A model generated the notes under the pieces. It was given only the letters and a program-made list of their open reading frames with translations, ran no database searches and was not told the origin of the DNA. From Algoriphagus marinus (GTDB lineage Bacteria > Bacteroidota > Bacteroidia > Cytophagales > Cyclobacteriaceae): DNA of 64,000 bases. Below, in pieces: positions 1-8,707 of this stretch. A program made the position numbers and the translations under genes. Each line of letters begins with the position of its first letter. The stretch's first letter is position 1. The stretch covers positions 558,001 to 622,000 of the forward strand of contig NZ_MSPQ01000001.1 in NCBI RefSeq assembly GCF_001936475.1, in the 5' to 3' direction.

Positions 1-444
1 TTCCTCAGCGGGAGCTTCGCTACTGGCTTTTCGTGCTGGTCGCTCCTGAGTTTGTTCTCTTTTTGGCTTCCATTCTTTGGCTTCCCTTGGTTCTGCCTCT
101 GCTTTAGGAGCTGGACTTTCGCTCGGAGTAGAGGTTGGAATCTCAGTTACATTTTGCCGCTTGAATTTTGGCTTGTATTCTGGTTCTTCTGCAGCAGCGG
201 GTGCTGGTGCTGGTTTTTTTGGTTCTTCAGCCTTCGGTTTTGATACTTCCGGTTCTGGGCTGTTTTCTACGATTGAAGGCTTCTTTTTTGGAAGTGCTTG
301 CTCTGGGGTGATGGCTTGCTGATCAAGAATCGCATAGACGAGGTCGTCTTTTTTGAGTGATTTATGGTTTTTTACACCTAATTCCTCAGCGATTTCCTTC
401 AGCTCAGACAGTAGTCTGATTCTGAGTTCTTCTATGTTGTACAT
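1..444 (-). CDS. rho: Transcription termination factor Rho, N-terminal part (cut by window edge)
   Basis: Rho is the hexameric RNA helicase that ends transcription on untranslated RNA. Only the first 148 residues lie in the window. Translating the minus strand from the ATG at 444 gives a Rho N-terminal (SAP-like) domain at residues 1-40, including the segment LKEIAEELGV and the lysine pair that follows. From about residue 44 the chain becomes a proline-, alanine-, glutamate- and lysine-rich linker with no regular fold, still running at the window edge. Such a long insert before the RNA-binding domain is known in Bacteroidota Rho. The RNA-binding and ATPase domains lie outside the window. I see no TAnnTTTG promoter box in the 192 bases upstream. 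Confidence 0.9.
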   Translation of the reverse strand, partial: MYNIEELRIRLLSELKEIAEELGVKNHKSLKKDDLVYAILDQQAITPEQALPKKKPSIVENSPEPEVSKPKAEEPKKPAPAPAAAEEPEYKPKFKRQNVTEIPTSTPSESPAPKAEAEPREAKEWKPKREQTQERPARKASSEAPAEE

Positions 445-636
445 AAAGAGGGTATGAAATAAATAGTAATATGAAATCCTGTTTTTGGGATCGTGAATGA
501 TTTTCTGAGCAAAAAAGATCTGCAGGAAATAATCAAACCAAAGCGGGCTGGTCTGCTCATGCACGGTGATACCACAATATTAACCTATGCTTTTGGATTT
601 AGCAAATTTTTATTTTGTGAGAATAAAATCCACCCC

Positions 637-1326
637 TTATGCTAATACCTGACGGAGAATACTCATCGATTTCCATTCTCCGGGATTTTCCAAATGTTGG
701 CTATAGAAATCAAGTAGATGGTCGAGGAGTTTTCTACGCAAACTTAATGTGACTTTTTGGTTGCAATGAAAGGACTCAGCCATGAGCGATTCCAAGTAGG
801 ATTTTGCTTCTGTAAGTTCTAGTGATGAGAAAGGCTGAGATCTGCTTTCATCCAAATAACCTATAGCCTGATCTGGAGCGAATCCCAGGAAAACAGCTTT
901 TTCTAACAAAAAGACGATTGGAAATTGGCTTAATTTTGCATTGGGGCTATCCAATTCCAAAATTGATTCATCCAGAAAATCAAATAAATGCTCGTTTTGA
1001 TAATTTTCAAAAATTGATTTTGTAATGACTTCCGTGATAAAAAGTGCGATTCCTGTTCTGGCAAAATCGAATGAAATTAGCTGATTGGCCCGCAATAGGC
1101 GAACCTCCGAGATTCGGTTTAGACTGGCATTTGATTTATCATAGACTACTAGATCCAGCATTGTCAAAGGTTGATAGAATGCCATTTTGGAATTTTTGCT
1201 ATTCACTCGAACACCGTTTACCAGGTAGGATTTTAGCCCAAGCTCTCGCGTAAAAATTTTTACAATAATGCTCGTCTCTTTAAATTTCAGGGTGTTTAAA
1301 ACAATGCCAGTCGTTTTCTTTAACAT
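637..1326 (-). CDS. recO: DNA repair protein RecO
   Basis: RecO works with RecF and RecR to load RecA on SSB-coated single-stranded DNA during gap repair and annealing. The 229-residue protein has the family's opening, TTGIVLNTLKFKETSIIV, which forms the N-terminal OB fold, followed by an all-helical C-terminal half. Length is normal for the family (about 230-260). Only one cysteine is present (FHCNQ), so the zinc finger seen in some RecO proteins is missing. It follows tdk with a 39-base gap on the same strand and is likely co-transcribed with it. ATG at 1326 gives a standard N terminus. Confidence 0.95.
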   Translation of the reverse strand: MLKKTTGIVLNTLKFKETSIIVKIFTRELGLKSYLVNGVRVNSKNSKMAFYQPLTMLDLVVYDKSNASLNRISEVRLLRANQLISFDFARTGIALFITEVITKSIFENYQNEHLFDFLDESILELDSPNAKLSQFPIVFLLEKAVFLGFAPDQAIGYLDESRSQPFSSLELTEAKSYLESLMAESFHCNQKVTLSLRRKLLDHLLDFYSQHLENPGEWKSMSILRQVLA

Positions 1327-1365
1327 TTTCCTTTCCGATCCGAGAGCCTACTTTTCATCATTATT

Positions 1366-1950
1366 TCAAACCTTGTCTTCATAAAAGCATTTTCTGCACC
1401 TTGCTTCGTAAGTTTCCTTTTCCCCCAATACTACTTTAGTTTTGGTATTACTTAAGCGAAAAGAAAAGGCCGCCAAATCCCCACATTTCATACAGATTGC
1501 ATTCACTTTTGTAACATACTCTGCAATGGCCATCAACTGCGGCATAGGCTCGAATGGGTTTCCTTCGAAATCCATGTCCAATCCAGCTAAGATTATCCGC
1601 TTTCCGGAATTAGCGAGTTTACGAACTACCGAAATGATCTGCTCATCAAAAAACTGAACCTCATCGATTCCAATGACATCGCAGTCACCGCTCATTAATA
1701 AGATGTCATCTGCAAAATTAACGGGAGTGGAGCGAATGGAACTTTCATTGTGGGATACCACGTCGGAATCATGATATCTTGTATCCACTTTTGGTTTGAA
1801 AATTTCAACTTTTTGCTTCGCAATCAAGGCACGGTTCAATCTGCGAATCAATTCCTCAGTTTTTCCAGAAAACATAGAACCGCAGATGACTTCAATCTGT
1901 CCTTTTCTTTCCGGATTCCTACTTCTGCCAATGGATGGTTCTATAAACAT
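1366..1950 (-). CDS. tdk: Thymidine kinase (type II)
   Basis: This enzyme phosphorylates thymidine with ATP in the pyrimidine salvage pathway in the cytoplasm. The 194-residue protein shows the P-loop GSMFSGKT near residues 24-31, the DEVQFF segment that carries the catalytic glutamate, and two cysteine pairs near the C terminus (CMKC and CRKC) that form the zinc site of type II thymidine kinases. Length matches the family. The gene starts 9 bases after the ferredoxin gene and precedes recO, so a ferredoxin-tdk-recO transcript is likely. Confidence 0.96.
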   Translation of the reverse strand: MFIEPSIGRSRNPERKGQIEVICGSMFSGKTEELIRRLNRALIAKQKVEIFKPKVDTRYHDSDVVSHNESSIRSTPVNFADDILLMSGDCDVIGIDEVQFFDEQIISVVRKLANSGKRIILAGLDMDFEGNPFEPMPQLMAIAEYVTKVNAICMKCGDLAAFSFRLSNTKTKVVLGEKETYEARCRKCFYEDKV

Positions 1951-1959
1951 GGTAAACGC

Positions 1960-2286
1960 TTATTCGCTATACTTTATATGTGGAAATTTGTTGATATCTG
2001 CTACTCGCCCCACTAGCTTCCCTTCTAGGATTTGTACTTGGCAAGCGAGCCTTTCATTAGGCTTCAATCTTCCTTGTGTTTTAAATAGTATTTCTCGATC
2101 TGTCGGTTCAGTGAGATTTTCAATTCCTTCCTTGACTATGATTTTACAGGTTGTACAACGACCTTTTTTGCCACAGGCATGCATCCAGTCAATGCCATTT
2201 TGATGAATTATTTCGATAACTTTACCTCCATCACGAGGCACATCAATCGTAAGATTAAATAGATTCTCTATGACGATTTGTGGCAT
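1960..2286 (-). CDS. 2Fe-2S ferredoxin
   Basis: A small soluble electron carrier of the plant/adrenodoxin-type ferredoxin fold. The four cluster cysteines are visible as CGKKGRCTTC plus a later LACQV, in the order C-x5-C-x2-C-(n)-C. The reading frame stays open to an ATG at 2331, but that start would add 15 unrelated residues and run into the divergent gene at 2320. The ATG at 2286 (MPQIVIENL) gives a normal ferredoxin N terminus of 108 residues, so I chose it. Only 33 bases separate it from the divergent neighbour. The electron partner cannot be told from context. Confidence 0.88.
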   Translation of the reverse strand: MPQIVIENLFNLTIDVPRDGGKVIEIIHQNGIDWMHACGKKGRCTTCKIIVKEGIENLTEPTDREILFKTQGRLKPNERLACQVQILEGKLVGRVADINKFPHIKYSE

Positions 2287-2319
2287 TTGTTCGTTGACCT
2301 TTGAAAACCATATAACTCT

Positions 2320-3399
2320 ATGACAATTCAAATTAACAGCAATTATTTAGAAAAATACGCTCAAGACTATGCCGAACTGGTCTGCGACAAGGTTTTTGCC
2401 TCCAAACAGTTTGTCACAGGACAGGATATTATTGGGATGACAAATAGTGCTCAAGTCAATTTTTTTGTAATCAAAAGACTTTTTGAGCTCTGGCAATTGG
2501 AGCTTGAAAAATTAAAAAGTAATCCTTATTTCGATTACAGGGACATTACGGTACACGAAGCCTTGACTCAATTTATGAATGCCCTCTCTCGAAGAATCAA
2601 AGTTGAGCGGACATATCTTGAGCCTTTGGTAAAAAGTTCTGTGATGAATTCCATCATTCTTGCGATTGATCCAGTTTCGTTTTACCAAGAAGAAATTGGT
2701 AAGGCAGAGGATACGATGATCAACGATTATTTAAAAGAAAATCGGAAATATTATAAGTGGCACCTCCCGGTAGTTTCCTTCCTGATTGACAAGGCTGGCT
2801 TTGGTCATGATCGGCAGGCCTATTTGAAAGCTGTCGCTGCTAATTACCAAGTAATCAAGGAATCTCTTGAATCCAGTAATTTACTTTTGGCAACATTAGG
2901 CGAAATCAAAGCATTCGATTTAGATGCACTTCTACTGAAAAATGATTCCGTCGAGGTCGAAAGTCCAAGTCCAAAAGAAGAGTCAAAAGAACCAGAAAAA
3001 TCATTTTTTGAAGAAATCCAAAATCAAGAGGAACCAGAACGAGAAAAGCCCACTCAATCAGAACCCATGATTAAGGAGCCATTAAATTCGGATGGAAAAC
3101 TAAATGCTCAACGAATAAAAGCGAAGTTTGAGAAAGAATCTTATCGTGGGATGAAAGGGATGATCGGCGAGCTTTCAGAAAGTCTGGCAATCAATCAACG
3201 GATTATGTTTAGTAAGGAATTGTTTGAAGGGAATGCAGACCTCTTGAAACATGCATTAAAGTCCATCGATGAAGCAGGAAGTTTTGCGGGAGCAATTGAC
3301 TTATTAAACTCAAGATTTGTGAATGAATTGAATTGGGAAGTAGATTCTGAAGTGGTAGAGGAATTTTTGGTTTTGGTGTATCGAAAGTTTGATTTGTAA
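2320..3399 (+). CDS. Conserved hypothetical protein with a helical C-terminal domain
   Basis: I do not recognise a named family. The 359-residue protein has no signal peptide or membrane segment, so it should be cytoplasmic. Residues 1-200 are helical with regular hydrophobic spacing. Residues about 207-255 form an acidic, proline- and lysine-rich linker. The last 90 residues form a compact helical segment (INQRIMFSKELFEG, then AIDLLNSRF and ending in LVYRKFDL). From memory, a similar C-terminal block occurs in other Bacteroidota hypothetical proteins. It is divergent from the ferredoxin gene, 33 bases away, and followed by a 302-base gap. Composition looks like that of its neighbours. Confidence 0.85.
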   Translation: MTIQINSNYLEKYAQDYAELVCDKVFASKQFVTGQDIIGMTNSAQVNFFVIKRLFELWQLELEKLKSNPYFDYRDITVHEALTQFMNALSRRIKVERTYLEPLVKSSVMNSIILAIDPVSFYQEEIGKAEDTMINDYLKENRKYYKWHLPVVSFLIDKAGFGHDRQAYLKAVAANYQVIKESLESSNLLLATLGEIKAFDLDALLLKNDSVEVESPSPKEESKEPEKSFFEEIQNQEEPEREKPTQSEPMIKEPLNSDGKLNAQRIKAKFEKESYRGMKGMIGELSESLAINQRIMFSKELFEGNADLLKHALKSIDEAGSFAGAIDLLNSRFVNELNWEVDSEVVEEFLVLVYRKFDL

Positions 3400-3701
3400 G
3401 AAAGAAGTAGCTGAAGCCATCCCTTAAAAATCTCCCTTTTATAAACTAAAAAAATGGAATCATCTTTGCGGGAGTAAATATTGAAATGTGAATAAAAAAT
3501 ATTAATTAATCAATAACTTGGTGAAGTTTTGAAATTTTAAGAAAGACTGAGATTCATTTATTTTAACGCAAAAAGAGTAGAAATTCTCCTAATCGTAGGT
3601 AATTGATAGTTCAAATTCGAGTTATCTTGGTCATTTGTTTATATTTATTTTGTAATCTTAATTCAGAAACCCATATTTAGGTTTCAAGCCCAGTTTACTG
3701 A
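3400..3701. other. AT-rich intergenic region, 302 bases
   Basis: No credible reading frame is present. At 3461-3468 the sequence CATCTTTG followed by CGGGAG differs at one base from the Bacteroidota -7 box TAnnTTTG, but I see no good -33 partner; if used, it would give a leader of about 230 bases or a small RNA. A 6-base inverted repeat (GAAACC/GGTTTC, 3666-3671 and 3680-3685) lies 16 bases before the start of the HD gene and could form a weak hairpin near its translation start. Confidence 0.4.
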
Positions 3702-4277
3702 ATGCAAGGATATTTAAAGCTTAGAAGACATGTGTTAGCCAAATTGAAGAGCGAACTGCCTCAATACCTTGCCTATCACGGAATGAATCATACACTAGAT
3801 GTGCTCAATGTTTGTGAGCAGTACATCAGGAGAGAAAATCTTTCTGAGGAAGACAGATATCTTTTAAGAATAGGAGCAATTGTCCATGATATGGGATTTT
3901 TGATTGGTCCGGCAAACCATGAAGCAGTGGGAGCTGAGATGGCTGGGGTATTGATGAAAGATCTTGGAATGGAACAGCGAATAATTGATCAAGTAAAAGG
4001 CTTGGTCATGGCTACCAAAATTCCGCAAACACCTTTAAATTATCTCCAAAAAATCATTTGTGATGCAGATTTAGACTACTTGGGGAGAGATGACTATCCT
4101 ACGATTAGTGTTAAGCTTTTTGCTGAATTAAAGCACATGAATATTATCACCACTGATCAGCAATGGAAAGATCTACAGATTAATTTTTTAAAGTCACATC
4201 ATTTTCAGACGCCTTTTGCAATCAAAAACAGGGAGCCTAAGAAGCAATACTGGCTTAAAAAACTTTTGGATTCTTAA
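3702..4277 (+). CDS. HD-domain metal-dependent phosphohydrolase
   Basis: A 191-residue single-domain HD-fold protein. The metal ligands can be placed at YHGMNH (first histidine), VHDMGF (the HD pair) and DADLDYLG (last aspartate), the normal H...HD...D order. HD proteins hydrolyse phosphomonoesters, nucleotides or cyclic dinucleotides; the substrate here cannot be read from the sequence. There is no extra sensory domain. The stop codon overlaps the stop of the convergent rodA gene by four bases, with no terminator between them. The short hairpin at 3666-3685 precedes the start. Confidence 0.88.
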   Translation: MQGYLKLRRHVLAKLKSELPQYLAYHGMNHTLDVLNVCEQYIRRENLSEEDRYLLRIGAIVHDMGFLIGPANHEAVGAEMAGVLMKDLGMEQRIIDQVKGLVMATKIPQTPLNYLQKIICDADLDYLGRDDYPTISVKLFAELKHMNIITTDQQWKDLQINFLKSHHFQTPFAIKNREPKKQYWLKKLLDS

Positions 4278-5551
4278 CCTAATCTACCCAATTGCAGTGC
4301 TCTCGAACTATCCATCTTGATGAAGATAAATAAGAGCATTGTAAAAGACCACAAAGATGAGCCTCCATAACTAAAAAATGGCAATGGTATACCTACTACT
4401 GGAAACAGTCCAATAGTCATGGCTATATTGATCATGAAGTGGAACAGTAAGATCGAGATAACACTGTAGCCGTAGATTCTCGAAAATCTATTTTTTTGTC
4501 GCTCAGCCATAATTACTAATCGGTAGAGTAGGCCCACGAAAAGGGAAATTACCACCAAACTTCCGAGCCAGCCAAATTCCTCTCCAAGAGTGCAAAAGAT
4601 AAAATCGGTGTGTTGCTCTGGGACAAAATCAAATTTTGTCTGTGTCCCTTGTAGATAGCCCTTGCCAGCTAACCCGCCAGAACCGATGGCTATTTTGGAT
4701 TGAGTCACATTCCAACCCACTCCGAGCGGGTCGATATTCGGATCAAACAAAACCATGATCCTATTCTGCTGATGTTCTGGCAGTTTGGAGATCACAAAAT
4801 CTAAACTGTATGTATATACGATAAGTCCAATTCCGATTAGGGAAAAAGCAATGATTCGCTGAGGAGTTCTTTTTCCAAGAAAAATCAAAATAATTGTAAT
4901 TATGCTGATTCCAATTACAAGATAAATGTTGTTGTCAATACCAAGCGCCAAAAGAGTCAAAGCAATCATTCCAAACCCTAAGATAAAATAGTGCTGTGGC
5001 AAGCCCTCCCTGTAAAACATAAGAAGCAAGGAAAAATAGACCATTGCTGTACCCGTATCTGGCTGCAGGATAATCAAAGCAACTGGTAAAAGTAATACGC
5101 CGAAGGCCTGAAGTTGGTAGTTAGATTTGGAGAGATCGAAGGTTGGTCTCTCCATGACTTTAGCAAGAGCCAGAGCTGTTGCAAATTTGGCAAACTCTCC
5201 TGCTTGGATACGGACTGAGCCAAATCCAATCGAAAGCACCTGCCCGTTTACTTCTTTTCCTAAGAAAGGCGTCAGAAGCAATAATACTATGAATATCAGA
5301 TAAATGGGGATCGCTAGATTTTCAAAAAGTCTATGATCAGCCGCCATAATCACGATAATGATTCCTATTGCTGTTCCAATCCAAACTAATTGCTTCCCGG
5401 AATTAATTGCAAAATCAAAAATACTCTTCTCTGCCTGACCATCGTAAACTGCAGCATAGATATTAAACCAGCCCACCATGACTAGTGAAAAGTAAATAAT
5501 TACTGTTGCCCAATCGACTCGATTGATATTAATATCAGCTTCCCCTCTCAT
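4274..5551 (-). CDS. rodA: Rod shape-determining protein RodA (SEDS peptidoglycan polymerase)
   Basis: RodA is the SEDS-family glycosyltransferase that polymerises lipid II for side-wall growth, paired with PBP2. The 425-residue protein is polytopic, with about ten hydrophobic segments, and carries SEDS landmarks such as LQPDTGTAMVY, the GSGGLAGKGYLQGTQTKF segment, the FVPEQHTDFIFCTLGEEFG loop and the C-terminal PFFSYGGSS. It is the last gene of the elongasome operon: its ATG overlaps the pbp2 stop by one base (TAATG), which fits translational coupling. Its own stop overlaps the convergent HD-domain gene. Confidence 0.96.
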   Translation of the reverse strand: MRGEADININRVDWATVIIYFSLVMVGWFNIYAAVYDGQAEKSIFDFAINSGKQLVWIGTAIGIIIVIMAADHRLFENLAIPIYLIFIVLLLLTPFLGKEVNGQVLSIGFGSVRIQAGEFAKFATALALAKVMERPTFDLSKSNYQLQAFGVLLLPVALIILQPDTGTAMVYFSLLLMFYREGLPQHYFILGFGMIALTLLALGIDNNIYLVIGISIITIILIFLGKRTPQRIIAFSLIGIGLIVYTYSLDFVISKLPEHQQNRIMVLFDPNIDPLGVGWNVTQSKIAIGSGGLAGKGYLQGTQTKFDFVPEQHTDFIFCTLGEEFGWLGSLVVISLFVGLLYRLVIMAERQKNRFSRIYGYSVISILLFHFMINIAMTIGLFPVVGIPLPFFSYGGSSLWSFTMLLFIFIKMDSSRALQLGRLG

Positions 5552-7353
5552 TAGTAAATGAAGTTACCTGCAAGGACGTAATCCTGAAGATCTAGTCGCT
5601 TCACTTCTCCTTGAATATATTTCTCGATCATCAATGAGGCTGTACTTGCCGCAGCTCGACCTCCCCATCCTGCATTTTCTACATAGACAGCAATTGCGAT
5701 CTTTGGATCATCTTTAGGTGCAAATGCTATGAAAACGGAGTGATCTTCTCCATGAGGATTTTGGGCAGTTCCAGTTTTACCGGCGATGACCAAATCTTTC
5801 ATGACAGCTCTATTTGCGGTACCGTAAAGTGCCGCCGCCATTGCTTCCTGGATTAGATCAAAATGCTTCGCATCTATCCCAACTTCATTTTTCACTAAGT
5901 ACTCCTGTGGAATCAATGATTTGTCCCCATTAATAGATTTTACAAGGTGAGGCGTATAATAGTAGCCTTTATTTGCAAAAATTGCTGCGAGATTAGCCAT
6001 TTGCAATGGAGTCACCTGCATTTCACCCTGACCTATAGATAAGGAATAGATGGTAGAATATTTCCACCTTCCTTCGCCATATACTTTGTCATAATATGCA
6101 CCTGAAGGGATTGAACCTCCTTTTTCTCCTCTCATATCGATTCCTAACGTGGAACCAAGGCCAAATTTTGCCACTTTCTCTCTCCAATCTGTAAGGCCTA
6201 TTTTAGTATCTGTAAACGTGTTGGAAGAAACTTCACGATTGATAATCTGACGAAATGCTTGGTGATAATAAGGATTGCATGAGTTTCGGATTGCACCGAA
6301 TAAATCAACCGGTGAGGGGTGATTGTGACAAGCTACAAGCGACTTATTACAAGCAAAAGTCGTTGAGGGTAGCAAGATTCCATCTTGGAGGCCAATCAAA
6401 CTTTGGACGATTTTAAAAATAGACCCTGGAGGATAAGTCGCCATAATCGGTCTATTAAATAATGGCTTGCTGATATCAGAATTCAATACTCTATAATTCT
6501 TACTGAATTCAGCCCCAGTGAGACTATTTGGATCATAAAAAGGAGCGGAGATCATAGCAAGGATTTCTCCTGTTTTAGGTTCTATTGCTACTACAGATCC
6601 TGTTTTCCCTTGCATAAGAAATTCTCCATACTTCTGGAGTTCCATATCTATGGTGGAGGTGATATTATTCCCTGCAACGGAGGCGGTATCATATTCCCCA
6701 TCTTTAAAAGGACCTTTGTCTATTCCTCGGACATTGACCATTTTGTATTTCACCCCTTTGGTGCCCCGAAGATCCTTTTCGTAATAGTTTTCAAGCCCAC
6801 TTAATCCTACATAATCTCCCTGAACATAGTAATGTGAGCTGTCTCTTTCGAGTTGTCTTCCACTTATTTCCCCAATATATCCCATCGCATGAGAAGCAAT
6901 AGGGGATGGGTAGGATCGTATTGACCGAGTCATAATGAAAAGGCCAGGGTAGTCGATCAAAAAATCTTGAATTCGGGCAAAGTCTTCTGTGGAAATCTGC
7001 TTGATAAAAGTAGAAGGCTTAACCCAAGAATATTTTCGAGCAGCTGTATAGGATTCTATTAAAGTTTCTTTGGAGATTTTGAAAAGTTCCAGAAATCGTG
7101 TGGTATCCCTGACCTCAAATTCTTTTGGAACGATCATTAGGTCGAAAATGGGATTGTTGTAAACCAGCAATTTTCCATTTCTATCATATACCAATCCTCT
7201 ATATGGATGATCAACGACGCGTTGAATCGCATTTCGCTCAGCTTTTTTCATAAAGCTGTCGTCGAGCACTTGGATGGTAAAAAGCTTAGTCAAAAGCACC
7301 GCACCAACCAAGAATATAAAAATTAGAATTACTAGTGGTCTTTGGTCGTTCAT
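5551..7353 (-). CDS. mrdA: Penicillin-binding protein 2 (elongasome transpeptidase)
   Basis: PBP2 crosslinks new peptidoglycan made by RodA. The 600-residue protein has one N-terminal membrane anchor (residues about 7-28), a dimerisation/pedestal domain, and a C-terminal transpeptidase. The three active-site motifs are intact: S311-I-F-K (SxxK), S358-C-N (SxN) and K526-T-G-T (KTG). Length fits class B PBPs. It lies between mreD and rodA, with one-base overlaps at both ends, so the three are translationally coupled. Confidence 0.96.
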   Translation of the reverse strand: MNDQRPLVILIFIFLVGAVLLTKLFTIQVLDDSFMKKAERNAIQRVVDHPYRGLVYDRNGKLLVYNNPIFDLMIVPKEFEVRDTTRFLELFKISKETLIESYTAARKYSWVKPSTFIKQISTEDFARIQDFLIDYPGLFIMTRSIRSYPSPIASHAMGYIGEISGRQLERDSSHYYVQGDYVGLSGLENYYEKDLRGTKGVKYKMVNVRGIDKGPFKDGEYDTASVAGNNITSTIDMELQKYGEFLMQGKTGSVVAIEPKTGEILAMISAPFYDPNSLTGAEFSKNYRVLNSDISKPLFNRPIMATYPPGSIFKIVQSLIGLQDGILLPSTTFACNKSLVACHNHPSPVDLFGAIRNSCNPYYHQAFRQIINREVSSNTFTDTKIGLTDWREKVAKFGLGSTLGIDMRGEKGGSIPSGAYYDKVYGEGRWKYSTIYSLSIGQGEMQVTPLQMANLAAIFANKGYYYTPHLVKSINGDKSLIPQEYLVKNEVGIDAKHFDLIQEAMAAALYGTANRAVMKDLVIAGKTGTAQNPHGEDHSVFIAFAPKDDPKIAIAVYVENAGWGGRAAASTASLMIEKYIQGEVKRLDLQDYVLAGNFIY

Positions 7354-7874
7354 CAGATTCCTCTCCTTCTTTTGAAGAATAGCAGTTGTACAATAATAGC
7401 CAAAATGACCGTAAAAATCGATGAGAAGAAGCTTTTGTTAAGGACATTTAAGATTCCTCCTGTACCCCACTGGTCAGCCAAAAAGAAAACCAGGCAAAAG
7501 GCAAAAACCAATGGAAGTGAGTAAGTTAAAAACCAACCAAATCCCATTTCAGAGATGGTTGGATCTGTGGTGTCATCATATCCTCCTGTTGGAGAAATGA
7601 TCTTCAGCCAAAAGGGTCTTATAAATGCAAGAAATGTAGCTGCGAGTGCATGCATTCCGAGTGTATCGTAAAATACATCAATCATTAAACCAATCCCAAA
7701 GCTGACAAGAAGTAGGGAAATATTGGGGATCGTGATCGGTAAACTTAAAATAGCCAAGAGGTAAAGAAAGCAGAATGCAATACCAAAAAGAGCTAGATTC
7801 TTGAGTAGTAGTATCTGAACTAGCCCGAGAATTAGTACTAAAAATGAATAGGTGATTAATCTTTTAAAATTCAT
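7353..7874 (-). CDS. mreD: Rod shape-determining protein MreD
   Basis: MreD is the small polytopic inner-membrane member of the MreBCD complex. The 173-residue sequence is almost entirely hydrophobic, with about five membrane segments and the short conserved stretch GLMIDVFYDTLGMHALAAT typical of Bacteroidota MreD. Sequence identity in this family is low, so the call leans on length, topology and position between mreC (11-base overlap) and pbp2 (1-base overlap). Confidence 0.9.
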   Translation of the reverse strand: MNFKRLITYSFLVLILGLVQILLLKNLALFGIAFCFLYLLAILSLPITIPNISLLLVSFGIGLMIDVFYDTLGMHALAATFLAFIRPFWLKIISPTGGYDDTTDPTISEMGFGWFLTYSLPLVFAFCLVFFLADQWGTGGILNVLNKSFFSSIFTVILAIIVQLLFFKRRRGI

Positions 7875-8700
7875 CCTGAATTTTTGATTGCTGATTTAAA
7901 GAATCGCGCTCACTGAGTTCTGTATTTTCTACCAAGTAGACATATTTTACCTTACTAAAATCAGTGCTGAGATCGATCAAAATATCTAGGTAATTAGGAT
8001 CACCAGTTTGATTAATACTTGAGATAATACCTATGGGTATGCCTTCCGGGAAGACCGCATTGAACCCGGAGGTCACTATTGTGTCTCCGGCCTGAGCGGT
8101 CACATGCCTTGGAATATAGAGCATTTTAGCCTGTCGAGAGTTTTTGCCATCCCAATTTACTGTGCCAAATACACCATTTGATTTGATTTTTGAGGAGACA
8201 AGCAAACCGGTATTTAGTAATGAGATTACTACTGCATAATTCGTTGAAACTGACTTAACTCTACCCACAACTCCCTCCTGATTAAAAACTCCCATTCCAG
8301 GTTTGATACCATCTTTTTCACCTTTATTGATGGTTAAATGGTTCTGGGAAAAACGAAGCGAATTACCGACAATCCTTGCGCCTTTAAATTCAAAAGAAAC
8401 CTTTAAAGTAGAGTCCAATTCAATTCTAGCACTATCTGGAATTAATTTGATGGCTTTCAACTCTTCGGTGAGTTTGGCATTCTCCTCCAAGAGTGCCTCA
8501 TTTTCCTTGGCTAAAGAAAAGAAGTCTACTACATCAGATTGGGTTTTGAGAACAGATCCTATGACAGCTGAAGAACTATTGAAGAAAGCGGCACCCTGAG
8601 GAGAATTGTTAGCAACTATTAACCAGATCGCCAACACTTCTAGTAATGCGAATAAAAGAAAAGACCTTAAGCCGTAAAGGAATTGTAGGATGCGTAGCAT
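7864..8700 (-). CDS. mreC: Rod shape-determining protein MreC
   Basis: MreC is the bitopic periplasmic scaffold that links MreB to PBP2 and RodA. The 278-residue protein has an N-terminal membrane segment (about residues 13-31), a coiled coil around residues 60-90 (SLAKENEALLEENAKLTEEL) and the paired beta-barrel region with the family motif NKGEKDGIKPGMGVFNQEGV. The gene begins 7 bases after mreB and overlaps mreD by 11 bases. The C-terminal tail is polar and probably disordered. Confidence 0.95.
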   Translation of the reverse strand: MLRILQFLYGLRSFLLFALLEVLAIWLIVANNSPQGAAFFNSSSAVIGSVLKTQSDVVDFFSLAKENEALLEENAKLTEELKAIKLIPDSARIELDSTLKVSFEFKGARIVGNSLRFSQNHLTINKGEKDGIKPGMGVFNQEGVVGRVKSVSTNYAVVISLLNTGLLVSSKIKSNGVFGTVNWDGKNSRQAKMLYIPRHVTAQAGDTIVTSGFNAVFPEGIPIGIISSINQTGDPNYLDILIDLSTDFSKVKYVYLVENTELSERDSLNQQSKIQDEF

Positions 8701-8707
8701 TCAGGGT

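Noticed and set aside
52..322. Plus-strand frames rich in F, W, S and G over the rho start
   Set aside because: They are antisense shadows of the proline/alanine-rich Rho insert; the minus-strand translation gives a clear Rho N-terminal domain.
493..645. A 50-codon plus-strand frame (GTG at 493) between rho and recO
   Set aside because: It has no recognisable motif, no promoter box, and overlaps the end of recO; chance is more likely.
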